From Carettochelys insculpta (taxonomy: Eukaryota; Chordata; Testudines; Carettochelyidae): a stretch of 64,000 nucleotides of DNA. Below the pieces are notes generated by a model. The model saw only the letters and a list, made by a program, of their open reading frames with translations. It was not told where the DNA came from and did not search any database. The stretch covers positions 176,374,798 to 176,438,797 of the forward strand of contig NC_134138.1 of the NCBI RefSeq assembly GCF_033958435.1, in the 5' to 3' direction. Each line of letters begins with the position of its first letter. Position 1 is the first letter of the stretch. Both the position numbers and the translations under genes were made by a program. This document shows positions 44,886 to 56,070 of this stretch, one piece after another.

Positions 44886-47800
44886 TCCTTCCCAGCCCTC
44901 CAAATGGGCCGATCATCTTTGCCACTCTAAATGCCAGTGGCTGCGGGTCGGGTCTCCGCAGGTGCCGAGTGCTGTCCTTCCTCCGGGAGGAGGGGTACTC
45001 GGTCACCTTCATACAGGACACCCATACTACTGTAGCCACTGAAGCCAAGTGGCGGCTGGAGTGGGGAGATGGGGTCCACTTTAGTCACCTCTCGGCCCAC
45101 CGGGTCGGGGTAGCAACCCTGTTCTCCCCAGACCTGCAGCCCGAGGTGCTGGGGAGAGTCGAGGTTGTGCTGGGCCGCCTGCTGTATCTCCTGGTGCAGG
45201 TGGAGGGGCTGCCTCGCCACCTCATCAACATCTATGCCCCGACACTCGGCCCCGAGAGAACACCCTTCTTCCGGCAGGCGGCAGCCTTCCTCGACACCAT
45301 TGATCTTCATGAGTGCCTGATAGTCAGAGGGAATTTCAACTGCACCCTCGAGGAGCGGGACAGCACAGGGACTGAGCTGTGCCAGGCTGCTGCGGATGCC
45401 CTCAGGGAGCTTCTCAACCATCGCTCCCTGGTGGACGTCTGGCGCAGCCACCACCCGGACGAGGACGCTGGTTTCACCTACGTCCAAGTGGTGGGCCATA
45501 AATCCGTACCCTCCCAGTTGGACCACATTTATATCTTGCGGCACCATCTCTGTTGGGCCCACGCCTCCAGCGTGTGGCCGGCCCCCTTCTCGGACCACCA
45601 CCTGGTGGCCGTGAAGGCTTCCCTCTCACCGGGGAGGCGGGGGTCGGCCTACTGGCATTTTAATAACAGCCTGCTGGAGGATGTGGGCTTCGTGGCGTCC
45701 TTCCGGGAGTTCTGGCTGGCCTGTCACGGGCAACGGCATGCCTTTCCCTCGGCACGGCGGTGATGGGATCTGGGAAAGGTGCGCGCGCGGCTCTTCTGCC
45801 GTGACTATACTCAGGGGGCCAGCCGGCGGTGGGATGCGTTGATAGGGCAGCTGGAATGGGAGGTTCTTGAGCTGGAGAGGCATCTAGCCACCAGCCCTGG
45901 AGATCCATCCCTCTGCAACACGTACCAGGAGAAGAGGGATGAGCTCAGGGCCCTTGATGACCTCCGGGCACAGGGGGCCTTGGTGAGGTCGTGAATCCAA
46001 CTCCTTTGGGAGATAGACCACAGCTCCCGCTTCTTCTACGCCCTGGAGAAAAAGAGGGGTGCCAAAAAATACATCCTCTGCCTTCTTGCGGAGGATGGCA
46101 CTCCTCTTACGGATCCGGCGGAGATGCACAAGAGGGCTTGCGCCTTCTACACCACCCTTTTCTCCCCTGATCTGACTGATGCCAACGCCCGCAGGGTGCT
46201 TTGGGACCAACTCCCCTCGGTCAGCACGTGCGACCGGGACCGGCTAGAGCTCCCTCTCACTCTAGCTGAGCTCTCGGAAGCCCTCCATCTCATGCCCACC
46301 AATAAATCCCCGGGCATGGACGGGCTGACCGTGGAGTTTTACCGTGTGTTTTGGGACGTCCTCGGCCCAGACCTGGTCAGCGTCTGGGCTGAGACCTTGC
46401 AAAGCAGGGTCCTCCTCCTGTCATGCAGGCGGGCTGTCCTCACCCTGCTGCCCAAGAAGGGGGACCCCTGTGACCTCAGGAACTGGCATCCCATCTCGCT
46501 CCTCAGCATGGACTACAAGATTATTGCTAAAGCCATCTCCTGTCGCTTGGGGTCCATGCTGCAGGACGTGGTACACCCCGACCAGACCTACACTGTCCCG
46601 GGCTGTACCATCCTCCACAATCTGTACTTGGTCCGGGGTCTCTTAGAGCTTGGGTTTAGGGACGGCCTGTCATTTGCTCTCCTGTCCTGTCTCCTGGACA
46701 CCCTGCAGGCCTTCAGCTTCGGGCCCCGCTTTGTTGGGTCTCTCCGGGTGCTGTATGCTGCCTCGGAGTGCATGGTCAAGCTCAACTGGACCCTGACCAC
46801 TCCAGTCAGCTTCAGATGGGGAGTATGACAAGGCTGCCCGCTCTCAGGACAGCTCTACGCCCTGGCCATTGAGCCCTTCTTCTGTCTCCTTCGTCGAAGT
46901 TTGACGGGATTGGTGCTTCGAGAGCTGAGGCTGCAGCTGGTCCTGTCGGTGTACGCCAACGATGTGCTTCTTGTGGTTCAGGACCCGGGAGACCTGGTGC
47001 AGTTGGAGGCTTGCCAAGCTGTCTACTCGGCAGCCTCCTCTGCCCGGGTCAACTGGGCCAAGAGCTCTGGCCTGGTGGTCGGGAATGGATGGCAGATGAG
47101 CCACCTTCCACCCGCGCTTCAGGCCATCTGGTGGAGCATGGGACCACTGTCCTATCTGGGTGTCTTTCTATCCGCCACGCATCCCTCTCCGCCGGAAAAC
47201 TGGCAGGGCTTAGAGGGCAGGGTCGCTGAGCGGTTGCGGAGGTGGACGGGGCTGCTCCAGTGTCTCTCCCTGTGAGGGAGAGCACTGGTGCTGAACCAAC
47301 TAGTCCTGTCCATGTTTTGGCACCGCCTCAGCACCCTGGTCCACCCCCGAAGTTCCTGGACCAGCTCCAGAGGTTAATCCTGGAGTTTTTCTGGCCAGGA
47401 CTGCACTGGGTCCCTGCAGGGGTTCTCTACCTCCCCCCGGAGAAGGGGGGACAGGGCTTGACTTGCATGTGCACTCAGGTCCATGTCTTCCGCCTCCGGG
47501 CCCTGTAGGGACTCCTCAACACCAACAGTGCAGACAGCCCGGCATGGAGTACGCTGGCGCACGCTTTCCTCTGCCGTTACTAATGGCTCCGATACGACCA
47601 GCAGCTCCTCTACTTATCCTGGAGAGACTGTCCACGAGGCCTCTCAGAGCTGCTGGCCTTCTACCAAGACCTCCTCTGCACTTGGCAGCTGCTTGCAGCC
47701 TCCAGGTCCTTAGGGGCTGCCGCGGGGGAAGAGCTCCTCGCGGAGCCCCTGCTACACAACCCCCACCTTTGTGTGCGGGCGGCAGAGTCTCCTGCAGTGC

Positions 47801-48510
47801 GCCGGAGGTTGGTCCTAGGTGGAATCACCAGGGTTGGAGACCTCCTGGACTACAACCAGGGGGACTGGATGGAGGCCCCGGCACTCGCCCGGCACATGGG
47901 GCTCTCCACCCTATGCTCCCCCAGCGCGTACTCGAGGAGGTGAAGGCCACCCTGCCACCCACTGCTCATATCTACCTCAGTCGGGTCCTGCAAGAGGGTG
48001 CGCCCCGCCTCCCTCTCACTCCTAGCCCTCTGGACCTCTCCTTGGGCCCCCGGATTCGTGATCCTGCCCACCCCTGTCCCCCTCACCATCCCAGCTGGCT
48101 GCATACCTTGCAGCTGGTCCCCTTCCGAACTGCGCCTAGACATCTTCTGTACATGCTTGTGCTTCACACGCTCCACTTCCCCACCCTCGTGTCCCGCCCC
48201 GACCACAAATGGCGGGACCTCTTATCACCGTCGGAGGGTGGGGAGCCCCAGTGGGCCAGCCTCTATTCCACCTTGGTTCCGCAGCCTGCTGAGGACATCA
48301 GCTGGAGAATCCTCCATGGAGCGGTGAGCATGGGCGCGTACCTGGCACGGTTCACCCCATCCCAAACACCTGCACCTTCTGCGGCATGAGGGAAAACCTG
48401 GCGCACATCTACGTCGAGTGCACCAGGCTGCAGCCCCTCTTTCAGCTCCTCCAGAACCTCCTCTTGAGGTTCTGGCTGCACTTTTCCCCACACCTCCTCA
48501 TTTTGTCACA
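44886..48510 (+). pseudogene. Tx1-type LINE ORF2 (endonuclease-reverse transcriptase)
   Basis: Would nick target DNA and reverse-transcribe the LINE RNA. Endonuclease 44900-45660: ATLNASG, FIQDTHTT, NIYAPT, then RGNFNC where the family has GGDFN, SQLDHIY and FSDHHLV. Reverse transcriptase 46260-47280: TNKSPGMDGL, NWHPISLLSMDYKIIAKA, QGCPLS and YANDVLL. A C-terminal zinc knuckle (CTFCGMRENLAHIYVEC) lies at about 48375-48425. Damage: TGA at 45763, TGA at 45992, TGA at 46826 just before QGCPLS, more stops and frame changes after 47272. About 14 residues around the first RT aspartate are missing near 46680, and the YADD box reads YAND. Long since inactive. Confidence 0.8.
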
Positions 48511-48984
48511 CCCTATCCGCAGCCCCACAAAGTCATGAGACCTCCTCGTCAGCCTCCTCCTGGCCATGGCCAAAATGGCCAGCTACAAAACCAGGGAGAG
48601 GAGGCTGGCAGAGGGGGTGACCCACAACTGTGGGGCCTACTTCCGTTCCTCCCTCCATTCACGAATCTGAGCAGAGTTCCTCTGGGCGGCGTCCACCAAC
48701 TCCCTGGACACCTTCAAGGAGCAGTGGACGCTGTCCGGAGTCCTCTGCTCAGTATCCCCTTCTGGTTCCCTTATTTTAAACCTCTGACCCTCACTCCCAC
48801 CCCTGCTCTTTTTCCTTCGTTGTCCCCCGAATTCATTTGGGACCGGGTGTTTTCAGTAGGTCCCCCTCTGCTGTGAGAGGGGCCTTTTAGTTGTGGGCAG
48901 GCTATGCCTGCCCACTCCCTGGTATTCCAATAAGAGACCCTTCTGCTTGTTTGGGCTCCCTTGAAGGAGGCCCTCCACCCTGCC

Positions 48985-50225
48985 CCTGCCACACAATATA
49001 AAGGTGCTTTACATGGGAGAGACAATAACTACTACAATGTATGTTCTCTCTGTGCTGATACAACTGTCTATTTAGGTTTAAACTAATTACACACCTAACC
49101 AGTGTTCGTTATAAGCTGAGTGCTTGGGTGGCCAAGCAGGAGAGATTCAAATGCTACCTGGCTGACTAGCAAAGTGTCCATAGCATCTACAGCCAGCAGT
49201 GTGTCTTTCTACTGAAGGTGCATATCTGCACTTGCCCCTGTGGTCATAACAAAATTTATTCTGCATATGGATAGGAAAAAATAGGGGGAACATTTTATGT
49301 AACAAATGTGGTTGTGATTTTGAAGTGTAAATCAGACTTGTATCTTTGGAAAAGCTCCAGAGTTTCATTCAAAAGAAAAATTGTTGTATGTTAAAGCCTG
49401 GGGGGATGGGCTCCTATTTGGAAGCCAGGGAGTACAACTAAAAGGCCCCTCTCAAAACAAGAGTGGGGCATGGGCTGGGAGGAAGATCTCTGGTAAATTG
49501 CTAAGGCTGACACAGTTTCCATGTGGTCACTGGACTGTTGCAGGTAGGGGCTGAGGTTCCTAAATCAATGACTATGAAGTCTAAAACTGAATGGGAGTGA
49601 GTCTGGGCTTAGTGTGAATATTATTCAGTGTAATAACATGACATAGTTTGAAGTACAGCATGAGTTTGAATCAGATTCTGAACTACAGTCATGGCCTTAA
49701 AAAAACAAAGTTATTTATGGCACAAGCTTCTTGAAATCAATATTATAACACACCCAAAGGCATTGGTGTTCAAGTGGTTTGTAGGTATTTGATTGCTACA
49801 ACTTGAAAATCTTGGGGCAGAGGGCAATTGTTGTCTCTTAGGAAGTTTGCTAGACTCTTGAGCTGAAGTTTGTTTAATCAAGTCAATGGAAAAGATTAAG
49901 TCAATGGGGAGAGGGGAGGAACAGAGTAGCAAGAAACAACAAAAGATGCCAATTGAAAACAGTCCAGGAAAAACTGAGGTGCTTCCATCTTGCTATTAAA
50001 AATGGGTTCATAGATGTAGGATTTCTGCTCTGGTTTACCTCTTGTACAGTCACAGTTGTGCCAATTTTCTGGCTAAAGAGAAAATGGAAAGCCATAACTG
50101 AGCCTCGCCTAGTTAGGTACACTGAATGGCCACAATCACCCTGATTGACTACTCTGATTTACAAAGGATAGTACCTTCTTTTTTTTACAGCAGTGTTCTT
50201 ACATTCACATCTGCTGGTTTTGTAT
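48985..50225. other. Spacer
   Basis: No gene supported. Part of 49085-49310 (for example ATAACAAAATTTATTCTGCATATGG) may be an old dispersed repeat; a short similar stretch occurs near 1867-1910. Confidence 0.45.
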
Positions 50226-50227
50226 TT

Positions 50228-50344
50228 CTACTCAGGTTTATCTAATGAAGTAGGTTTAACCCATGAAAGCTTATGCCCTAACAAATTGAAGGTGCTAAAG
50301 GACTCTCTTGGTTTTTTACAGATATACTAACACACCCATCCCCA
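50228..50344 (+). repeat. Penelope-like 3' tail
   Basis: CTAATGAAGTAGGTTTAACCCATGAAAGCTTATGCCCTAACAAATTGAAGGTGCTAAAGGACTC and ACAGATATACTAACACACCC follow the tail pattern seen at 2.5 and 31.2 kb. Confidence 0.6.
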
Positions 50345-51246
50345 ATGCTTCTTTTGTTTTTAAAAAGGAGGGGCCAGTATTCAGCTGGCTTCCTCTACTC
50401 CTCCCACAGCCAATCCTGGGGCTGCTGAGGTGCCAGTATTTGGTATGGGCAAGTACCAGCACAAAAAACCTATCCCTCTGAGATAAACAAGATAAAAAAA
50501 CCCTTACATTCTAAGATTTATTTGAATCGTTACTGATATTGATTTCTACTGTATTTATAACTCAAAAAGCCTTTAGTTGGTGTTTTCTAATGGATTGTAA
50601 TCCAGTGGAAAATATCCTTTGCAATACTCTATTTTGGAGTAGTTTTTAAATAAAAAACTTAATACTTACTGTCAATGTAACTTGGGGACATCTGCAGTAG
50701 TCTTAAAAAATGGGGCTTTGGCAATGTCTAGATTGAGTTTAAATTTAGGTACAAAATAAATCTCTTCCATTTCTCCTACTTGTTGCTGTAGGCTATTTAA
50801 AATAGAATGCATTTTAGCCTGAGGAGCCATTGTTCTGCTAAAGCTTAACATCAAAATGTTCACGCAAGAAAGGCTGCTCTTGTCGTTGGGAATATTCTCC
50901 TGTATGAACCAAGACTGAACCTCTAGCAGCTAGCTCCACATTCCTCACGTGCTTTGAAAACAAAAGATGTTTCCCTTAATCTGTGGTAGAGTTTCTTGGC
51001 TGATGGAGTCTGTTGCTTGTAATTGCATATGTTCATTCAGTATTATTTGAAGTAATTTTTGTAAAGAAAAGTAACATCTGAAACATCGTCATGTGTTGAA
51101 AGTTGTTATTGCTATTATTTTAGACAGAAGTGTCACAAGGTGCAAGAATCAGCGTGTCTAATGTTTACATTAGTGTAAAGACATTTTTCTATGTGAACTC
51201 CAAAACCAAACCAGTTCCCATAATTTCTGTTCAGAGTACAATACAA
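50345..51246. other. AT-rich spacer
   Basis: Nothing recognised. Confidence 0.5.
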
Positions 51247-51249
51247 TAT

Positions 51250-51637
51250 GGCTACATCTACACTAGCACAAATCTTCAAAATGACCATGCAAATGGCCAT
51301 TTCAAAGATTACTAATGAGTGCTGAAATATATATTCAGCACCTCATTAGCATGCCAGCAGCCATGGCTCTTCGAAATTGCCGCTTTTTGCTGTCGCACGG
51401 CTCGTCCAGATGGGGGTCCTTTTCTGCTGGTAGGAGTAAGGGAATTTCGAAGTTCCCGGGGTCCTTTCAAAAAGGACCCCTCTCTGGATAAGCCACATGG
51501 CCTTGAAATGCGACAATTTCAAAGGGCCACGGCGTGCTAATGAGGCGCTGAATATGTATTTCACAGCCTCATTAGTAATCTTCTAAATGGCCATTTGCAT
51601 GGCCATTTTGAAGATTTGTGCTAGTGTAGACATAGCC
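51250..51637. mobile_element. MITE, family F, with TAT duplication
   Basis: 388 bp. Ends GGCTACATCTACACTAGCAC and GTGCTAGTGTAGACATAGCC. TAT on both sides (51247-51249 and 51638-51640). Near-complete palindrome: AAATGGCCATTT, TTACTAATGAG, and a centre with GGTCCTTTCAAAAAGGACC. Same family as 32100 and 8375. Confidence 0.85.
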
Positions 51638-51640
51638 TAT

Positions 51641-52404
51641 AAGTGATTAATTTGGGATAGCACTGGCAAAATTTGAAAGAGATCTGGCCATATGGAACAA
51701 ATACAAATTCATGAAGACAGGATTAAGGATTTAATGCCCAACAGACTTCTGGGTAACCAATACTTAGAAAATCTCTTTCTGCATACTAAATTCTGGATGC
51801 CTTTCTGCACACTTTTTTTTTTAAATATTAGGTTAAGAGGTCCTCCAGTTCCTAACCAGACTGCCTTCTTAGTAAAGTCCTTAAGGCAAGTCTATAGAGC
51901 TGAAAACCAAAGCCCCACAGAGTGTGTCTGCATAGAAAGTCATTGTTTTTTCACCAAGATTGACTGAATCTGCCCTGCCCTGGCATTGCTTAGCTTTCTA
52001 TTCTTCAAATATTAAACCTGTTTGGCTTCATTTATTCCATTTTAGTATTGTAATGTAGTGGTAGCACATTCTTAATGTTGTGTTAGAGCTGCCACAAAAT
52101 CCTGGATGACTTCTCCCATTGTATAGAGTATTGAATGTTTCTTCTACTGGAGCTTTTATTAGTAGATAGGAACAGGTGTAATACAATTCTCTGTAGCTTC
52201 CAAATCATGGCGGCGTGCAGAAAATTGCACAATGTTGAGGATTCCCCCCCCCAAGCTTTATAGAAAGTCTAAGAAATGACTTAACTCTTATATAAGATTC
52301 AGAGTAAAAAATAAATCAACTCGTCAAATTAAATATAACACTAACTATAAAATTATGTAGCATTTTTTCTGTGAATCTTAAAATTCTGTACAAAGGAAGG
52401 TAAG
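51641..52404. other. AT-rich spacer
   Basis: Nothing recognised. Confidence 0.5.
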
Positions 52405-52515
52405 TACAATAATATACACTTTACATATGGGAAAACTGCGGCAGAGAAAAGTCTAGTGACTTGCTCAAAATCACTCAAAACCAAGAACAAAATCTAGATC
52501 TCCTGACTTCCAGTC
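52405..52515 (-). repeat. MIR-like SINE fragment
   Basis: TTTACATATGGGAAAACTGCGGCAGAGAAAAGTCTAGTGACTTGCTCAAAATCAC and AGATCTCCTGACTTCCAGTCTAACA are the reverse complement of the MIR middle. Confidence 0.7.
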
Positions 52516-53241
52516 TAACAGCTGACTCAATGTACAAAACTTACATTGCTTTATGAGCTTTTATGTGCCAAATCTAGCTTATTAAATTGAACTCTCCTAG
52601 AAAAGCAATATCCGTGTAGATATCCTCACACTAGATTTACTGGATTGCAACTCCATTTACTTAAGAGGATTACTGGTGATCTGTGTGTTTGAAAGGGGAA
52701 ACAAACCCTTGGATTTCTCATTGACATACCGTGCAAATTTCTCCAGCCATATTGGCTGCATCTGCACGTGTCAGATCTTCCAGAAGAACACTGGCTTCTT
52801 CCAGAAGACCTGTGGAGTGTCCATACATGCAAGGCACTCTTCTGGAAGGAGTCTGGAAGAACACACCAGTTCTTCCAAATCCCTAACGCTAGTTCCATAA
52901 GGGGAATAATACCTTCTTCTGGAGGATTCTTCTGGAAGAAGGCACATGTGGATGCTCGTGGACCTCTTCTTCCAGAAGAAGTGGTCCACCATGGCAGCTC
53001 CCTGCCAGAGCTGGGAGAGAGTTTAGCAAGCCCCTGGGGGCTCTGTGGTGCTTGGGGCCAGCAGCAGTTAAAGCTGCAAGGACCTAGAAACCCCACAGCA
53101 GGAAGCAGGGGCTGTGAAGCTGGCAGCATATTCTGGGTTGCAACACCCAGCCTACTGCTACCCCAGAAGCGATGGCCAGCAGCTGGATGGCCAGCAGCTA
53201 GCTTCCCTATGCCTCCCAGGGCAGCCCTCTCATGTTAGATG

Positions 53242-53727
53242 ATGGCAGTCTGGAAGGGGAATGGACACTGAAAAGGAGGGCCCCAGCCTGGATGGAGCCA
53301 GAGCTGTGAGACCTCCTTGCACTCTAGCATGATGAAGACATCCTGAGGGACATGTTGGGGCACTGGCAAAATGCCCCCACCTGTGCCCACCTGACCGCAG
53401 TCCTGGGTGTCCATTGCCATCCTGCCTGGGCTGCAGACCAGGTACGGTGCAACATTAAAGAATAGTGCCAGGGACATGTGCAGGCCAGGGACAGCAACCA
53501 CTGCTCCAGGGCCAGCCCAGATAGGTCTCCCTAGTATAGGGAGTGGCAGGACATCCTGGTGGGTGACAAAACCTCACCACCTTGCCAACTTGTGCACACA
53601 GCAGCCATGGACACCCTACCGCACCTGTGGGGGAAGGACTGTGACTCCTTCAAAGAGGCCAGGGAGGAGGGAGAGCCCAACAGCCAGCCCCAGGGATGCT
53701 CAGAAGACTCCTCCCCTAAGCCAACAT
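53242..53727 (+). pseudogene. Harb-2 Myb/SANT-like protein fragment
   Basis: Diverged homolog of the Harb-1 Myb-like protein. It probably starts at ATG 53242 (MAVW, compare MAAW). After a frame change the plus strand reads AWMEPEL-stop-DLLAL, ILRDMLG, ADQVRCNIKE-stop-CQGHVQARD and, further on, SP-stop-YREWQDILVGDKTSPP, matching WMEAELRDLLGLW, PDHVRTKVKELRQGYAWAWD and SPFYRELRDILG in order. Several in-frame stops and at least one indel make it a pseudogene. It ends at the deletion junction near 53727, so the coiled-coil exon is lost. Confidence 0.65.
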
Positions 53728-54612
53728 AGACATCAGTCAACCAGCCCTGAGCATCCACCACTACCTAGAGAATGATCAAGTGGTACCCCTTGCAGTTGAC
53801 ATATTGGCCAGTGTGGTGGTCCGGGGCCCTGATGTGGATATGGGTGCTGTCCACTGCTCCAAAGAACTGAGGGAACCTGAGCTCCACAAAGCCCACCACG
53901 GTCGCATTGAGGACCCCAGGGCACATGAGCCACATGAGCATGCCATTGACAGCCCTCATGACCTGCAGGGGACAGACAGTGTGTACGCTCATGGGTGTGC
54001 CCAGGGGTACCCTGGGATGGTCCCTGGCCCTCCCCTCTCTCCCTCCGTTCCTTCCTCTCTATGGCCCCCCTGGCAGGGTGCCCCTCTGGGAGCAGGCCAA
54101 TGTATGGTTGGCGTATTGGGGTCCCCTGTGGCAGGCCCCCAGGTGCCCAGGGTCCCTATTGCCTAACATCCCCCTCCCTGGTCCCTGAGCCAGGCTGGGT
54201 CCTGGGTGTAGCTTACCTCCAATGGACTTGCCCACAAATTGCAGCCCCATGGAGCAGTAGCTATCCAGGGTGGCCAACTTCCAGATGGTGATGGCTAGGC
54301 AGTTCTCCACAGGCAGAGCGGGCTTCATCCCCGTGTCCTGGCAACAAAGGAGGGGGACCAGCCAGGCACAGATCTTGTGGAATGTGCTCTTCTGCATGTG
54401 CAGATTCCACTGCCACTGTTCATCATCCCACTGCTGGTGGTGTAGCTCCAAATGTGGGGGACAAGCTGTCATGGGCCTGGCAGAGGCAGAAGTGGGTCAG
54501 GGCCCTCGGTGCTCATGCTGAGTTCATGCAGCAGGCTGAGGAGGGTGGCCAGGAGGCTTCCCAGCACCCTTGTCAGGGTGAGCCTGTGCTGCTGGAGGAC
54601 CTCAGGGTCCAT
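53728..54612 (-). pseudogene. Harb-2 transposase, N-terminal part
   Basis: Starts at ATG 54612 (MDPEVLQQ, compare MDPQ-polyQ in Harb-1). Exon 1 continues to the QQWDDEQWQWNLHMQKSTFHKICAWLVPLL segment and ALPVENCLAITIWKLATLDSY, then a GTAAGC donor. Exon 2 (from 53962) reads VMRAVNGMLMWLM, FFGAVDSTHIHIRAPDHHTGQYVNCKGYH and, after a TAG, VVVDAQGWLTDVYVG, where it ends at the deletion. Only the first catalytic Asp region remains; the second Asp and the Glu are gone. There is no long polyglutamine tract here. Confidence 0.75.
53963..54216 (-). other. Harb-2 transposase intron
   Basis: 254 bp, donor GTAAGC at 54216, acceptor CCCCTGCAG at 53963, at the same place in the protein as the Harb-1 intron, between the HTH-like segment and the V-RA-NAML segment. 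Confidence 0.65.
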
Positions 54613-55020
54613 GGCCAGCATGTAGGCTGTTTCAGGAGCAGCAAGATGGAGAGCTATGCTAGGAGCAGCACAACGGGCCTCAGCAGCTAGTGCAGGGAGG
54701 GGCTGTGGGGGAGCCTTTAACAGTCTGTGTGGTCGGTGCCCAGGAAGGGGTCTCCAGCCTTTCAACCCCATCTGGAAGAGTGTCCACACATGTGTGGACA
54801 TGGTCTTCCGGAAGACCAGGCAGCTCTTCTGGATGCTGCTTTGTGTGTAGACGCTCTTTCCGAAAGATGATCTTCCTAAAGAGAACTTCCAGAAGATCCT
54901 CTTGTGGAAGATCTGACATATGTAGATGCAGACATTATGATTGCAGAATACAGGATTTGTTCTTTTTTAGCTTTCAAAGAGGATGAACTCAATTGTCACT
55001 GCTGAGTGGAAATAATGAGA

Positions 55021-55876
55021 GGCTACAGGTACACTAGCGAGTTTTTCCAACAAGATCCCTGTTTTGTTGACAAAACTGGAGGAACATCTACACATAAAGG
55101 CCGTTTCTACACAGGCCACTTCCGAAGGGAGCGAAAGATGCTAATGAGGCATGGATGCAAATTCTCCATGCCTCATTAGCATAATGTCATGTGATTTGGA
55201 GTCTGGAGGACCATTCTTCTTGACTCCAAAATGCTGTGTAGAAGCACGGCCGCCGGGGGGCCTTCCAGAAGGAAGGCCTCCTTCCGGAGGCCCCTTCTTC
55301 CCAAAAATTTTCAGGAAGAAGGAACCTCCGGAAGAAGGACTTCCTTGAGGAAGCCCCCCCGCCAGCGGCTGCGCTTCTACATGGTGTTTTGGAGTTTGGA
55401 AGAACGTCTTCTGGACTCCAAATCACATGATGTTATGCTAATGAGGCACGGGGAATTTGCATCTGTGCCTTATTAGCATCTTTCACTCCCTGTATTAGCA
55501 TGCCTCTTCTGAAGGAAGTGGCCTGTGTAGAAACGGCAAAAATGTGCTTTGTCAGCAGTTTTTTGACAAACTCAGCACCTTCACTGGCAGCATTCTGCCT
55601 CTCAGCCATGAGGCATAATGCAGCTATTGACAGATTCTGTTGACCAAAAAGCTGGGCGGATGCTCTGGAGGGCCTTCTCTCAAAAGACAGGGCATCCAGG
55701 ACAATGGGCAACCCTGTCTGCTGTGCAGCTGGGCAGTCCACCCTCTCTGTCAACAGAGCAGAGCGCTCTTCCGATTGTGGCCACACACAAAAGTGACGCT
55801 GTTGACAGAAGCTTTGTTGGGAAATCTCTTCCACCATTAACTTTTGTCGACGGAGAGCTGTAGTGTAGCTGTAGCC
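55021..55876. mobile_element. MITE, family D, with nested family C element
   Basis: Left end GGCTACAGGTACACTAGCG, right end GTAGTGTAGCTGTAGCC. Arms with TTTTGTTGACAAAACT and TCTGTCAACAGAG as in other D copies. Interrupted by the 440-bp element at 55099. Flanks AGA / TAA do not match. Confidence 0.7.
55099..55538. mobile_element. MITE, family C, nested, with AAA duplication
   Basis: 440 bp. Ends GGCCGTTTCTACACAGGCCAC and GTGGCCTGTGTAGAAACGGC. AAA at 55096-55098 and 55539-55541. The interior is a long hairpin with CTTCCAGAAGGAAGG / CCTTCCGGAGG, TCACATGA and ATGCTAATGAGGCA blocks, as at 28452. Confidence 0.75.
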
Positions 55877-56070
55877 TAAATGAAAATCAGGACTTATATC
55901 TCACTTCCAGCACTATGTTTGCACACACCATCCTGAATTTTTAATGCAGGCACTGGTTTTTACAAGAGTTGGAGCAATGACCACAATAATGGAAAGTTCA
56001 TTGTTGATCATCTCTTAGATATCTCTTAAAATGTTGTAAGATGTGCAGACAGTGTCTAAAAGGACAGGAG

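Larger units (their letters stand above)
43820..48980 (+). mobile_element. Tx1-type LINE, 3' part
   Basis: About 5.1 kb, GC-rich against AT-rich surroundings. In order: proline-rich C-terminal part of ORF1, then ORF2 with an APE-type endonuclease, reverse transcriptase and a C-terminal CCHC zinc knuckle, then a 3' UTR ending near 48980. The protein motifs (for instance YWHFNNSLLED and the RT block NWHPISLLSMDYKIIAKA) are typical of the L1/Tx1 group. The ORF1 N-terminus and 5' UTR are absent, and the missing portion corresponds to what lies inverted at 58.2-60.8 kb. Confidence 0.8.
52754..54933 (-). mobile_element. Harb-2, second Harbinger family, internally deleted
   Basis: 2180 bp. Left end GGCTGCATCTGCACGTGTCAG, right end CATATGTAGATGCAGAC, with ATT on both sides (52751-52753 and 54934-54936). 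The subterminal arms are full of CTTCCAGAAGA / TCTTCTGGAAG, unlike the TTCGA-based arms of Harb-1. A Myb-like gene fragment on plus and a transposase fragment on minus converge, as in Harb-1, but both lack their 3' parts because of a deletion joined at about 53727. Confidence 0.8.
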
